From positions 496,001-560,000 of the forward strand of contig CP051229.1 of assembly GCA_017792365.1 (NCBI GenBank): a stretch of DNA of 64,000 bases. Direction: 5' to 3'. A model generated the notes under the pieces. It was given only the letters and a program-made list of their open reading frames with translations. It did not search any database and was not told where the DNA came from. Origin of the DNA: Hyphomonas sp. (GTDB lineage Bacteria > Pseudomonadota > Alphaproteobacteria > Caulobacterales > Hyphomonadaceae). The position numbers and the translations under genes were made by a program. Positions 46,143 to 57,691 of the stretch are shown one piece after another; position 1 is the stretch's first letter, and every line of letters starts with the position of its first letter.

Positions 46143-47415
46143 ATGGGAACAAAGCGGACCTATTGTGATTACAACGCCACGGCGCCGCTGCGTCCGGAGG
46201 CCAAGGCGGCGATGCTGGACGCGCTGGAGCGGGAAGGGAATCCGTCTTCGGTGCATGGCGAGGGCCGGGCGGCGCGCTCGATCGTGGAGCGGGCGCGGGA
46301 CAGGGCCGCCGAGGCGATCGGCGCGTGTCGTGATGATGTGACGTTCTGCTCTGGCGGGACCGAGGCGGTGCAGGCGGTGCTGCGCGGGGCGCTGGCGGCG
46401 GATGCAAGTTCGATCCTGCTGTCGTCCGCCATCGAACATGACGCTGTCGCGGCGCTGGTTGATGACCTCAGCGACCGGGCGCGGCGGGCCAAGGACGCGA
46501 TGGCGGCGTGGCTTGAGAACCCTGCGGACACGGGACAGCGCGACATTGCACAGAAGCTGTCGAGCCCGGTTTCGGCGCTGAGCCTGGGGACGTGGCCGGT
46601 GGGCGCGGACGGCAGGGTGGATCTCGATTTCCTGCGGTCGCTGATGGATGGCTGGGCGGAGCACGGCAAAGGCAAGCCGCCGCTGGTGTCGCTGATGCTG
46701 GTGAACAACGAGACGGGCGTGATCCAGCCGGTCGCGGAGGCGGCGGAGATCGTTCATGCGGCGGGCGGGCTGATCCATTGCGACGCGGTTCAGGGGCTGG
46801 GGAAGGTTCCGGTCTCGGTGATCGACCTCGATGTCGACTACCTGTCTGTGTCGAGCCACAAGATTGGCGGGCCGCAGGGCGTGGGCATGTTCTACGTGAA
46901 GCCGGGCGCGCCGTTTGCCGCGACCATGACGGGCGGCGGGCAGGAGCTGTATCGCCGGGCCGGAACGGAAAATGTGGCCGGAATCGCGGCGTTTGGCGCA
47001 GCTTGCGATGCTGCTGTTACCGGGCTGGACTCCTATGAGGCCCTGCGGGGAACTCGTGATGCGATGGAGGCGACGCTGAAGGCGGCGGTTCCCGCGCTGA
47101 AGGTGCATGGCGAGGGCGCCCAGAGGGTCGCGGGTGTGTCATGCTTCGGCGTTGAAGGATGGGCCGCGGAGACCCAGATCATGGGTATGGATCTGGCCGG
47201 TTTCGCCCTCAGCGCCGGGGCGGCGTGTTCGTCCGGCAAGGTGAAGCCCAGCCGCGTGTTGACCGCGATGGGGCTAGGGGATAGCGCGGCGCGATCGGCT
47301 GTGCGGGCCAGCTTTGGCTGGGCCAGCGCGCCAGAGGACTTCCACGCGCTGGCGGATGCGTGGATCGCACTGGTCGCAAGGGCGCGGCCGGAACTTGTAC
47401 GAGAGGAGCTGGCGG

Positions 47416-47429
<14 letters not shown>
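46143..47429 (+). CDS. Cysteine desulfurase (NifS/IscS-like), first gene of the suf operon
   Basis: A 428-residue class V aminotransferase that removes sulfur from cysteine for Fe–S cluster building. The PLP lysine is Lys240 in [10 protein letters not shown], and the catalytic cysteine is Cys362 in [10 protein letters not shown]. The [15 protein letters not shown] segment near 60-74 and [12 protein letters not shown] near 189-200 are typical. It is distinct from the SufS desulfurase at the end of the operon, so the organism carries two desulfurases here, as many alphaproteobacteria do. No Rrf2-type regulator gene precedes it. It overlaps sufB by 14 bases. Confidence 0.95.
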
Positions 47430-48957
<1,528 letters not shown>

Positions 48958-49102
48958 TGCTGGGGCGTGCAGTCCCGCTGGCTTTCTTCTGACGTTACCG
49001 ACATCGCAATCGAAAACGCAGACCACCCGAGGGCTGCTCCGAGTCGAGCTTCTGTGTCACCTTGGCCGATGTCACCGAAGACGGTGCGGGGAAGCCGATT
49101 TT

Positions 49103-49627
49103 ATGAACGCAAGCTTCTGGCGCCAGAACGGCGCTTATCTTCTGATCCTCGGCATTGGCGCGGCCGGCATCATCGGCGCGGCGGCGTCTGGCGTTGAGGG
49201 CGCGAGCGAGGCGGCGCTGGGCGCGACGATTGTCGCGACGGTTGGCTGGGCGGCGTTCGACTACTTTCGTGGATCGCCGGGAGACGAGCCGGATGCGTTT
49301 GAGCGCTCGCTGGGCGAGGCGCGGGAGCATGAGCGGGCGGCCAAGGCCGCGCTGAAATCGCGGCTGATCTGGACATCGGCGACGCGCGAGAACTGTCCGG
49401 CGGCGATGAGCGCGCGGCTGGAGACGGCGATCGGGCTGTTCCCGGAGTTCATCGCGCTGGCGGATGGCCGTATCTGGCTGGCGGGCGAGCGCGACTGGTG
49501 GGGCTGGCCTGATCCGCCGCGCTTTTTCCTTGTCGGCTTCGACGAGGGCGGCGATCTGGCGGCGGCGACGGATTTCGGCAATTGGCCGAAGTGCTGGAAT
49601 CGTCCGGCCGGACTCGCTAGGCAGTAG
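49103..49627 (+). CDS. Unknown membrane protein inside the suf operon
   Basis: A 174-residue protein that I do not recognise. It has two close membrane helices at the N-terminus (about 9-29, AYLLILGIGAAGIIGAAASG; 36-52, GATIVATVGWAAFDYF), then a cytosolic part with a coiled segment (FERSLGEAREHERAAKAALK near 65-84) and a Trp-rich end (WLAGERDWWGWPDPPRFF near 127-144). It sits 145 bases after sufB in the same direction. The context suggests a link with Fe–S assembly, but a chance insertion into the operon is equally possible. Confidence 0.6.
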   Translation: MNASFWRQNGAYLLILGIGAAGIIGAAASGVEGASEAALGATIVATVGWAAFDYFRGSPGDEPDAFERSLGEAREHERAAKAALKSRLIWTSATRENCPAAMSARLETAIGLFPEFIALADGRIWLAGERDWWGWPDPPRFFLVGFDEGGDLAAATDFGNWPKCWNRPAGLARQ

Positions 49628-49668
49628 GAGCGCCGCCTGCTGCGGCAGCTACGGGAAGAGGGTGCGCC

Positions 49669-49926
49669 ATGCCTCCAGTCTGGTTCGAGCAGAAGAAGGA
49701 GAAGTCGGACTTCATCGGCTTCGCCAAGCCGGTCGCCTGGCAGGGGTGGGCGGTTCACCTTGGAACTATCTTCCTGTTCGCGCTGCTGGCGCAGCTGGCG
49801 GGCAGGTGGGCGTTCGTCGACGGCTTCCAGCCGCTGGCGCTGGGCGTCTGGGCGCTGGGCGGCATGTTCATGCTGCTGGGGCTGTATTTCCGCGCTGTGT
49901 CGTATTTTTCTGGCAAGCGTGACTGA
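49669..49926 (+). CDS. Small membrane protein inside the suf operon
   Basis: An 85-residue protein with two membrane helices (about 29-46, HLGTIFLFALLAQLAGRW; 56-76, LALGVWALGGMFMLLGLYF), a short charged N-terminus (FEQKKEKSDF) and a basic C-terminus. No known domain. It lies 41 bases after the previous gene and 2 bases before the next, so it is clearly in the operon. Confidence 0.6.
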   Translation: MPPVWFEQKKEKSDFIGFAKPVAWQGWAVHLGTIFLFALLAQLAGRWAFVDGFQPLALGVWALGGMFMLLGLYFRAVSYFSGKRD

Positions 49927-49928
49927 AT

Positions 49929-50291
49929 GTGACCGAGGAGACCGTCACGCTCTATCGGCCAGTCGGCACCAAGGAACTCGAGCTGATAGAGGCGTCGGGA
50001 TGGAAGGCGTTTCCGCCACGCCTGCCCGAACAGCCAATCTTTTATCCGGTCACCAACGAGGGCTATGCTCGTCAAATCGCCCGTGACTGGAACGTCCGGT
50101 ACAATGACGACCGCAAGGGATATGTGACCCGTTTCGAGGTGCGGAAGGCAATTGCAGACGGATATGAACGGAAGATCGTTGGGGGACGCGAGCACGAAGA
50201 GCTGTGGGTTCCGGCGGAGGCTCTTGATGCGTTCAACGACGCGATCGTGGGCCGGATCGAAGTGATTGCCGAATACTCCGAGGCAATCTGA
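49929..50291 (+). CDS. Conserved small protein of unknown function inside the suf operon
   Basis: A 120-residue soluble protein with a clearly protein-like, conserved-looking sequence: LYRPVGTKELELIEASGWKA (near 8-27), FPPRLPEQPIFYPVTNEGYA (near 28-47), GGREHEELWVPAEALDAFND (near 85-104) and GRIEVIAEY near the end. I recall similar proteins annotated loosely as ADP-ribosylation/crystallin J1-like, but I would not assign a function. It begins 2 bases after the small membrane protein gene. About 100 bases separate it from sufC. Confidence 0.65.
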   Translation: MTEETVTLYRPVGTKELELIEASGWKAFPPRLPEQPIFYPVTNEGYARQIARDWNVRYNDDRKGYVTRFEVRKAIADGYERKIVGGREHEELWVPAEALDAFNDAIVGRIEVIAEYSEAI

Positions 50292-50390
50292 CCCGGTTGA
50301 TGCGCCTTAATTAGCGTAAGAGAACCCCTATCTGGTCATATGATGCTGTTGCCCCTAGAAGGGCGCAAATCCCGTGGAATGACCGGATAC

Positions 50391-51148
50391 ATGCTGAAAC
50401 TCGACAATCTGCAAGCCGCCGTGGCCCCAGAGGACGGCGAGGCCAAGGCGATCATCAAGGGCCTGTCGCTGGAGGTTCCGGCCGGCGAGGTGCACGCCAT
50501 CATGGGGCCGAACGGCTCTGGCAAGTCGACCCTGTCCTACGTGCTGACCGGGCGTCCCGGATATGAGGTGACGGGCGGGACGGCCAACTTCGACGGCGAG
50601 GACGTGCTGGCGCTGGAGCCGGAGGAACGCGCGGCGAAGGGCCTGTTCCTGTCGTTCCAGTATCCTGTGGAGATCCCCGGCGTGCCGGTGATGACCTTCG
50701 TGCGGCGATGAACGCCCAGCGCAAGGCGCGCGCGAGGATGAGGTGTCCGCGCCCGAGTTCCTGAAGAAGGCGCGCGAGGTTGGCGCACAGCTGAAGCTGG
50801 ACGCCGAGATGTTGAAGCGCCTGCTGAATGTGGGCTTCGGGCGGCGAGAAGAAGCGGCTAGAAATCTTCCAGATGCTGATGCTGGAGCCGCGTTTCATGA
50901 TCCTCGACGAGACCGATTCAGGTCTCGACATCGATGCGCTGCGCGTGGTGGCCGATGGCGTGAATGCGCTGCGGGCGCCGGAGCGCGGCATGCTGGTGAT
51001 CACGCACTATCAGCGGCTGCTCGACTACATCAAACCGGATGTCGTCCACATTCTTTCTGGCGGAAAGATCGTGAAGTCCGGCGGGCCGGATCTCGCCCTG
51101 CGGCTGGAGAAGGAAGGCTATGACGGCGTGATCGGCGAGGCTGCGTAG
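50391..51148 (+). CDS. sufC: Fe–S cluster assembly ATPase SufC (frame broken near 50706, 50733 and 50840)
   Basis: About 250 residues when four frame segments are joined. SufC is the ABC-type ATPase of the SufBC2D scaffold. The first part has [10 protein letters not shown] and the Walker [10 protein letters not shown]. After the breaks come MNAQRKAR, then [20 protein letters not shown], then the signature [18 protein letters not shown] and Walker B/Q-loop ([14 protein letters not shown]), with the H-loop [12 protein letters not shown]. The third break loses the two bases of the Ser codon in GFSGGEKK. Three small indels within 140 bases in a normally essential gene strongly suggest sequence error. 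Start chosen at 50391 to match family N-termini. Confidence 0.92.
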
Positions 51149-52022
51149 TGAGCGCGCTCGCCGAACTCCCCAACCGGCGCGTCGAAGGCTGGCGCTGGAG
51201 CGACCTGCGCGCGGCGTTGCCGGGCAGGTCGGCGCCGGATGGCGCCGAGGCGCGCCATGTGCTGGCGGGTCTGGCGGTCGAGGCGGGCAAGTTCGAGCGC
51301 ATCGTGGTCAAGGCAGGCGAGCGCGCATCGCTTATCCAGCGGGTCGGCGAGGGCGAGACCGACATGCGTGCGCTGGAGATCGAGATCGGCGAGGGTGGCC
51401 GCTTTGATCTGGTCACGTTCGCCGGCGGCGATGGCGTGGCGACAGCGCATCGCAAGGTGAGTGTCGCTGGCGCGGGAGAATTTCGCCAGTTCGTGCTGAC
51501 GCCCGGCGCGAAATATTCGCGCGTCGAGACGGAAGTCGATCTTGTTGGCGAAAACGCGCGCGTGCGGATGGATGGCGTGTGCCTGGCGGAAGCCGGAAAG
51601 CATGCCGACCAGACCAGCAGCGTGACGCTGCGTGCCGAGGGCGGCGAAGTGCGCCAGCTGGTGCGGTCGGTCGCGCGGCGCAAGGGGCGCGGCGTGTTTC
51701 AGGGCAAGTTCCTGGTGGAGCGGCCGGCGCAGAAGACCGACGCCCAGATGGAGCACAATGCGCTGCTGCTTGAGGACGGCGCGGAAATCTTCGCCAAGCC
51801 CGAACTGGAAATCTATGCCGACGACGTGCAATGCGCGCACGGCAATACGTGCGGCCAGCTGGATGAGCAGGCTGTCTTCTATGCGCGCCAGCGGGGACTG
51901 CCCGAGGCCGAAGCGCGGGCGATGCTGACGCGGGCCTTCCTCGTCGAGGCGATCCCGGACTGGCTCGACGCTGAATTGCGCGAAGAAGTCGAGGCGCGGA
52001 TCGACCAATGGCTGGGGGCGTC

Positions 52023-52026
<4 letters not shown>
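51148..52026 (+). CDS. sufD: Fe–S cluster assembly protein SufD
   Basis: A 292-residue SufD, shorter than the roughly 420 residues of E. coli SufD but typical of several alphaproteobacterial forms. It starts with GTG, which shares one base with the sufC stop (TAGTG). The beta-helix core includes RMDGVCLAEAGKHADQTSSV (near 138-157), KGRGVFQGKFLVERPAQKTD near 180-199 and the conserved tail ADDVQCAHGNTCGQLDEQAV (near 227-246), then YARQRGLPEAEARAML. It forms the SufBC2D complex with SufB and SufC. Confidence 0.93.
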
Positions 52027-53240
<1,214 letters not shown>

Positions 53241-53250
53241 GATTGGCGTT

Positions 53251-53649
53251 ATGGCTGACGACATGAAATCCCGCGACATGATCGACACCAGCACCGAGGT
53301 TGCTGAGGACAAGGGGACTCCGACCACGATTCCGCAGGAGGAGCTGGACCGGATCACCGACGCCCTGATCGCCGCGTTCAAGACGGTCTACGACCCTGAA
53401 ATCCCTGTCGACATCTACGAGCTGGGGCTGATCTACAAGGTCGACCTGAACGACGACCGGCATGTCGATATCGAGATGACGCTGACGGCGCCCGGATGCC
53501 CGGTGGCCGGCGAGATGCCGGGCTGGGTCGAGGATGCGGCGCGGACGGTGGACGGCGTACAAACCGCCAAGGCGAACCTCGTATTCGATCCCCCGTGGGA
53601 CATCTCCCGCATGTCGGACGAAGCGCGCCTTCAATTGAACATGTTGTAA
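53251..53649 (+). CDS. sufT: SufT/MIP18-family Fe–S maturation protein (DUF59)
   Basis: A 132-residue DUF59/MIP18 protein. The conserved block DPEIPVDIYELGLIY lies near 50-64, followed by VDIEMTLTAPGCPVAGEMPG (near 73-92) with the conserved Cys, and NLVFDPPWDISRMSDEARL near the end. SufT-type proteins help insert clusters into targets. It follows sufS by 10 bases and precedes sufA. Confidence 0.95.
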   Translation: MADDMKSRDMIDTSTEVAEDKGTPTTIPQEELDRITDALIAAFKTVYDPEIPVDIYELGLIYKVDLNDDRHVDIEMTLTAPGCPVAGEMPGWVEDAARTVDGVQTAKANLVFDPPWDISRMSDEARLQLNML

Positions 53650-53678
53650 GGGCTTTTGAGGGAACTCATATCAAGGCC

Positions 53679-54044
53679 ATGGCCAGACGCCCCAGACCCA
53701 AGGTTGTAACCCTGACCGACGCCGCTTCCGAGCGCGTGCGCGAAATCCTGTCCGAGCGGGACAAGGGCTTCCTGCGCGTAGGCGTGAAGAATGGCGGCTG
53801 CGCCGGCATGGAATACACCATGGACTATGTCGAAGCGCCCGAGGCGATGGACGAACGCGTCGAGGACAATGGCGTCGAGATCGTGATCGACGCCAAGGCG
53901 GTCTTGTTCCTGCTGGGCTCGCAGATCGACTACGAGACGACGCCGATGCACTCCAAGTTCGTGTTCGTGAACCCGAACCAGACCGACGCCTGCGGGTGCG
54001 GGGAGAGCGTCACGATCGCGCCGGTGGCTGCCGAGGCCGACTAA
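53679..54044 (+). CDS. sufA: A-type Fe–S carrier protein SufA
   Basis: A 121-residue A-type carrier. The three cysteines that bind the cluster are Cys41 in NGGCAGMEY and Cys105 and Cys107 in ACGCGES. It takes clusters from the SufBCD scaffold to target proteins. Last gene of the operon. I start at the ATG at 53679 in the TCAAGGCCATGG context because it fits the family N-terminus; longer frames run into sufT. Confidence 0.95.
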   Translation: MARRPRPKVVTLTDAASERVREILSERDKGFLRVGVKNGGCAGMEYTMDYVEAPEAMDERVEDNGVEIVIDAKAVLFLLGSQIDYETTPMHSKFVFVNPNQTDACGCGESVTIAPVAAEAD

Positions 54045-54107
54045 GCGCGAACGGCTCTAGCAGCCTTTAAGTCAGATGTTACGTGAACGCTCGGCGCAAG
54101 ATCGCGA

Positions 54108-55172
54108 TTACGCGACTTCAGAGGCCGGGCTGTCCATCTGCGCTTCCGTCGTGACGCGGTTGCGGCCGCGTTCCTTCGACAGGTAGAGGCATTCATCGGC
54201 GCGGGCGATGATCTTGGTTGCCGCTTCCTCGCCATCATACTTGGCGACGCCGAACGAGATGGTGACCGCACCGATCGTCTCGTTCGTCGACCGGCGGACG
54301 AGGCGCTTGGCTTCGATCGCGACGCGGATCTGGTCGACCGTTTTCACGGCCTCCTGCAGCGTGGTGCGCGGCATGATGATCGCGAATTCCTCACCGCCAT
54401 AGCGCGCGACGAGGTGATCGGGCAGGGCGAACTTGGACATGGTGGACGCGACGAACCGGATGACCTGGTCGCCGGTCTGGTGGCCCCAAGTGTCGTTGAA
54501 AGACTTGAAGTGGTCGATATCGCAGAGGGCGAGGCACAGGTCGCTCGACTCGGCGTCGGACTCGTCCTTGCGCAGGCGCAGCGTCTCGTCGAACAGCTTG
54601 CGGTTGGCGATGCCGGTAAGGGCGTCCGTCAGCGCTTCGGCGCGGGCCTGGCGCAGCGAAGTGCGCAGGTTCTCGATTTCCTGCGAGGAGCGCGAGAGCT
54701 TCTGTGACAGGGTCGAGTTCTGCTTCGACATCTCGTGCGTGGCGTTGGTCAGCGCGGAGACAAGCCGCTTGAGGCCATCGCCATCGATCGTCGCCGACTG
54801 CAGCGACTCGCTGGCGACGCTCAGCGTGGCGCCGTAGCGCTCGGTCGTGGTGCTGGCGCGGTTGAGGGCGTCGAGGGCGTCTGCAATCTCGTGGGTGATC
54901 CGCGAGCCGGTTTCCATCACCTGCGTCGACAGCTGGGTGGTGGAGAAGAACTTCTCGTAAATCTCCTCCATGTGCTCGGCGTCGAGCTCGCCGCGCTCCA
55001 TCTGCTTGTCCAGCGCTACGCGCAGGTCCGGCATCGAGTGCGTGATGTAGTTGATCCAGATCTCGTAATTCTGGGGCGAAACGAGCAGGGAATGCTTGCC
55101 GATCTCGTCGATCGTGCGGTGACCAATGACGAGCCCTTCCGGCCCTGCCATTTGACTTGCTGCTACGCTCAT
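54108..55172 (-). CDS. Diguanylate cyclase (GGDEF domain)
   Basis: A 354-residue protein with a C-terminal GGDEF domain (about 180-345) that makes cyclic di-GMP. The active-site motif is RYGGEEFAI near residue 257, so it is likely catalytically active. The DALTGIANRKLFDETLRLR segment opens the domain. The usual RxxD I-site five residues upstream is absent (the sequence is LPDHLVA), so product inhibition through that site is unlikely. The N-terminal part is helical (about 20-175) with predicted coiled coil, and no transmembrane segment is seen, so the protein is probably cytosolic. Confidence 0.95.
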   Translation of the reverse strand: MSVAASQMAGPEGLVIGHRTIDEIGKHSLLVSPQNYEIWINYITHSMPDLRVALDKQMERGELDAEHMEEIYEKFFSTTQLSTQVMETGSRITHEIADALDALNRASTTTERYGATLSVASESLQSATIDGDGLKRLVSALTNATHEMSKQNSTLSQKLSRSSQEIENLRTSLRQARAEALTDALTGIANRKLFDETLRLRKDESDAESSDLCLALCDIDHFKSFNDTWGHQTGDQVIRFVASTMSKFALPDHLVARYGGEEFAIIMPRTTLQEAVKTVDQIRVAIEAKRLVRRSTNETIGAVTISFGVAKYDGEEAATKIIARADECLYLSKERGRNRVTTEAQMDSPASEVA

Positions 55173-55261
55173 ACCGAGCCTTTCACTACTGCCAGATTCG
55201 CTCTCGCAGCGGACAGTGTGCCAAAAGCAGTTACCGAAGGGCTAAGGATAGGCGAAGACGG

Positions 55262-56713
55262 CTAGTCGCTTTCCTCGCGGATCGCGCGCAGCAGGAAGTC
55301 AGGCACGTGATCGCCAAGGCCGGCAGGGGTGCGCTGCTTCTTATCCTGCTGTTTTCCAGCGGGTTTTTCAGCAGGCTTCGCGTCGGGCTTGGGCGACTTG
55401 GAGGGTTTCGCCTCGGCGGCGGGTTTGTCTTCAGCCGCAGGCTTCTGAGCCGCCGCTGGCGCGTCATCGCGCTTGCCGCCGCGTCCGCGACGGCGGCGGT
55501 TTCGGCCGCGGCCTTCCGACGAATCGAACCGGTCACGGCGCGGGGCGGGCCCGCGCGACTTGGCCTCGCCGACGGCTTCCTCGAAGCCTTCCGGGACGAA
55601 GGATTGCACATCCTTGCCGATCCGCTTCTTCACGGCGTCCCACAGGCGATCGTCGCCGGGGGAGACGATGGTGAAGCTCTCGCCGGTCTTGCCCGCGCGG
55701 CCGGTGCGGCCGATGCGGTGGACGTAATCGTCCGAATTGGGCGGCGGGGAATAGTTGTAGACCTGGTTGACGTCCGGGATGTCGAGGCCGCGTGCGGCGA
55801 CGTCGCTCGCGACCAGCAGGCGCAGGTCGCCATTGCGGAAGCGGTCCAGCGTCTGGGTGCGGTAGGATTGCGGCAGGTCGCCGTGGATGGCGGCGGCGTC
55901 GAAGCCGTGCGCGCTGAGCGACTTGGCGACGATATCGACTTCGCGCTTGCGGTTGCAGAAGACGATGCCGTTCTCTTCTTCGCCCCGCGACCGGATGATC
56001 GAGCGCAGCACGGCGCGCTTGATCGTGTCTTCCTTGGACGGTGAGTGGATCACATACTGGGTGATGGTTTCGGCGGTCGTGGCCGGCTTGGCGACCTCGA
56101 TGCGTTGCGGATCGGTCTGGAACTTCTTGGCCAGCCGCGTGATCTCCGGCGGCATGGTGGCGGAGAAAAGGAGCGTCTGGCGGCGCGGCGGCAGCATCGA
56201 GCAGATGCGCTCGATATCGGGGATGAAGCCCATGTCGAGCATGCGGTCGGCTTCATCGATCACCAACATCTGGACGCCGGTGAGGAGCAGCTTGCCGCGC
56301 TCGAAATGGTCCATCAGGCGGCCGGGGGTGGCGATCAGCACGTCGACGCCAGCCGAGAGCTTCTTGTCCTGGTCGCCGAACGAGACGCCGCCGATCAGGA
56401 GCGCCATGTTGAGCTTGTAGTTGACGCCGTACTTGTCGAAGTTTTCGGCGACCTGGGCGGCGAGTTCGCGGGTGGGTTCGAGGATCAGCGAGCGCGGCAT
56501 GCGCGCCTTGGCGCGGCCCTGGCCCAGCTTGTGGATCATCGGCAGGACGAAAGCGGCGGTTTTGCCCGTGCCGGTCTGGGCGATGCCGGTGACATCGCGA
56601 CCGTCAATCACGGTGGGGATCGCCTTTTCCTGGATCGGGGTCGGGGTGGAATAGCCCGCCGTTTTTACCGCATCGAGGATTCGCGCATCGAGACCAAGCT
56701 CGTCGAAGGTCAT
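55262..56713 (-). CDS. rhlE: DEAD-box RNA helicase (RhlE-like)
   Basis: A 483-residue DEAD-box helicase. Start chosen at the ATG at 56713 (MTFDELGLDARILDAV), which matches family N-termini; the longer frame adds 14 residues. Motifs are Q (TPTPIQEKAIP), I (AQTGTGKT), Ia (PTRELAAQ), Ib (TPGRL), II (DEAD in VIDEADRMLD), III (SAT), IV–V (ASDVAARGLDIPDV) and VI (HRIGRTGRAG). The C-terminal tail is basic then Ala/Pro/Lys-rich low complexity (about 400-465), typical of alphaproteobacterial RhlE. It may cooperate with RNase E in RNA degradation. Confidence 0.95.
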   Translation of the reverse strand: MTFDELGLDARILDAVKTAGYSTPTPIQEKAIPTVIDGRDVTGIAQTGTGKTAAFVLPMIHKLGQGRAKARMPRSLILEPTRELAAQVAENFDKYGVNYKLNMALLIGGVSFGDQDKKLSAGVDVLIATPGRLMDHFERGKLLLTGVQMLVIDEADRMLDMGFIPDIERICSMLPPRRQTLLFSATMPPEITRLAKKFQTDPQRIEVAKPATTAETITQYVIHSPSKEDTIKRAVLRSIIRSRGEEENGIVFCNRKREVDIVAKSLSAHGFDAAAIHGDLPQSYRTQTLDRFRNGDLRLLVASDVAARGLDIPDVNQVYNYSPPPNSDDYVHRIGRTGRAGKTGESFTIVSPGDDRLWDAVKKRIGKDVQSFVPEGFEEAVGEAKSRGPAPRRDRFDSSEGRGRNRRRRGRGGKRDDAPAAAQKPAAEDKPAAEAKPSKSPKPDAKPAEKPAGKQQDKKQRTPAGLGDHVPDFLLRAIREESD

Positions 56714-56980
56714 CAAGCCGTCTTCACCGCCCGGAATTCGCGCCTCGGGCCACACAGTTTAAGGAAATTACGCGACACGAGCGGACCAATAGGCGCCGCA
56801 GCGTCCAAGTCAATCCCAAGCGGTCCCTATGGTGACCGGGAAGCCCCGGCCGCAAGCCTTGCGGGCGCCTGGAAGTCTGCCTTGCGCCTTTTACGCAGGG
56901 CCGGCATAAACCGGATCACAACCTGCTGATCGTAGCCTTCTGCCCGGAAACGGATCGGTCAGAGGGGATCAGGGGGCGAG

Positions 56981-57679
56981 TTGGCGACTGGGGCAATCAT
57001 AGGCGGATGGACCCACTGGTCGGCGGTGGCGCGCAATCCCGTCGCGCTGACCGGGCTGGCCGTCGATCTCCTGCCGGTGTGGGGCGTGCTGGTCTGGGGC
57101 TGGGACGCGGTCGCGCTGGTGATGCTGTACTGGCTCGAGAACCTGCTGCTGGGCGCGCGGACACTCGGCCGGATCATCGCTGCAAACATTGCCGCGCACC
57201 AGCTCTGGGGCCTGCTCCTCGGAGCCGGGACGTGCGCGTTCTTCATCGCTCACTACGGCCTTTTCAGCTTCGGGCACGGCGGCATTCTTCTGGAAGTGTT
57301 CGGCGTCTGGCAGGAGCTTGAAGGGCTGGACACGTTTGCGGGCGCGATCGGCGCATTGATCAGCGGCGCCCTGAGCACGGGCGCGAACATGGAATGGGTG
57401 CTGGCGCTGTTCGGCTGCTGGTATGTGTTCGCCTTCATCTACGACGACATCCTGACCGGCGACTGGATGCAGCTGCAGGCCTCGCAGGTGATGTTTGAGC
57501 CGTACGGGCGGCTGGCTGTCTTCCATATTGCGGTGTTTGTCGTCGCAGGCGCGCTGGAATTCCTCGGCGATGCGGGGATCGGCGCGCTGATCCTGGTGGT
57601 GGCGCGCGCGGCGTGGCGCCTGCGCTCGGCCATCCATGAGCCCAAACCGAAGCCTGCGACCGACCCCGTGCCCGCCTAG
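56981..57679 (+). CDS. DUF6498-like integral membrane protein
   Basis: A 232-residue protein with about six hydrophobic helices (for example LTGLAVDLLPVWGVLVWGW near 22-41, WGLLLGAGTCAFFIAHYGLF near 75-94, LALFGCWYVFAFIYDDI near 138-155). YWLENLLLGARTLGRI near 49-65 is the DUF6498-type signature. Function unknown. It uses a TTG start, chosen because AGGGGGCGAG lies just upstream and no ATG or GTG gives the N-terminal helix. It converges on parE, ending 12 bases from it. Confidence 0.8.
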   Translation: MATGAIIGGWTHWSAVARNPVALTGLAVDLLPVWGVLVWGWDAVALVMLYWLENLLLGARTLGRIIAANIAAHQLWGLLLGAGTCAFFIAHYGLFSFGHGGILLEVFGVWQELEGLDTFAGAIGALISGALSTGANMEWVLALFGCWYVFAFIYDDILTGDWMQLQASQVMFEPYGRLAVFHIAVFVVAGALEFLGDAGIGALILVVARAAWRLRSAIHEPKPKPATDPVPA

Positions 57680-57691
57680 GCCGCGCGGGAG

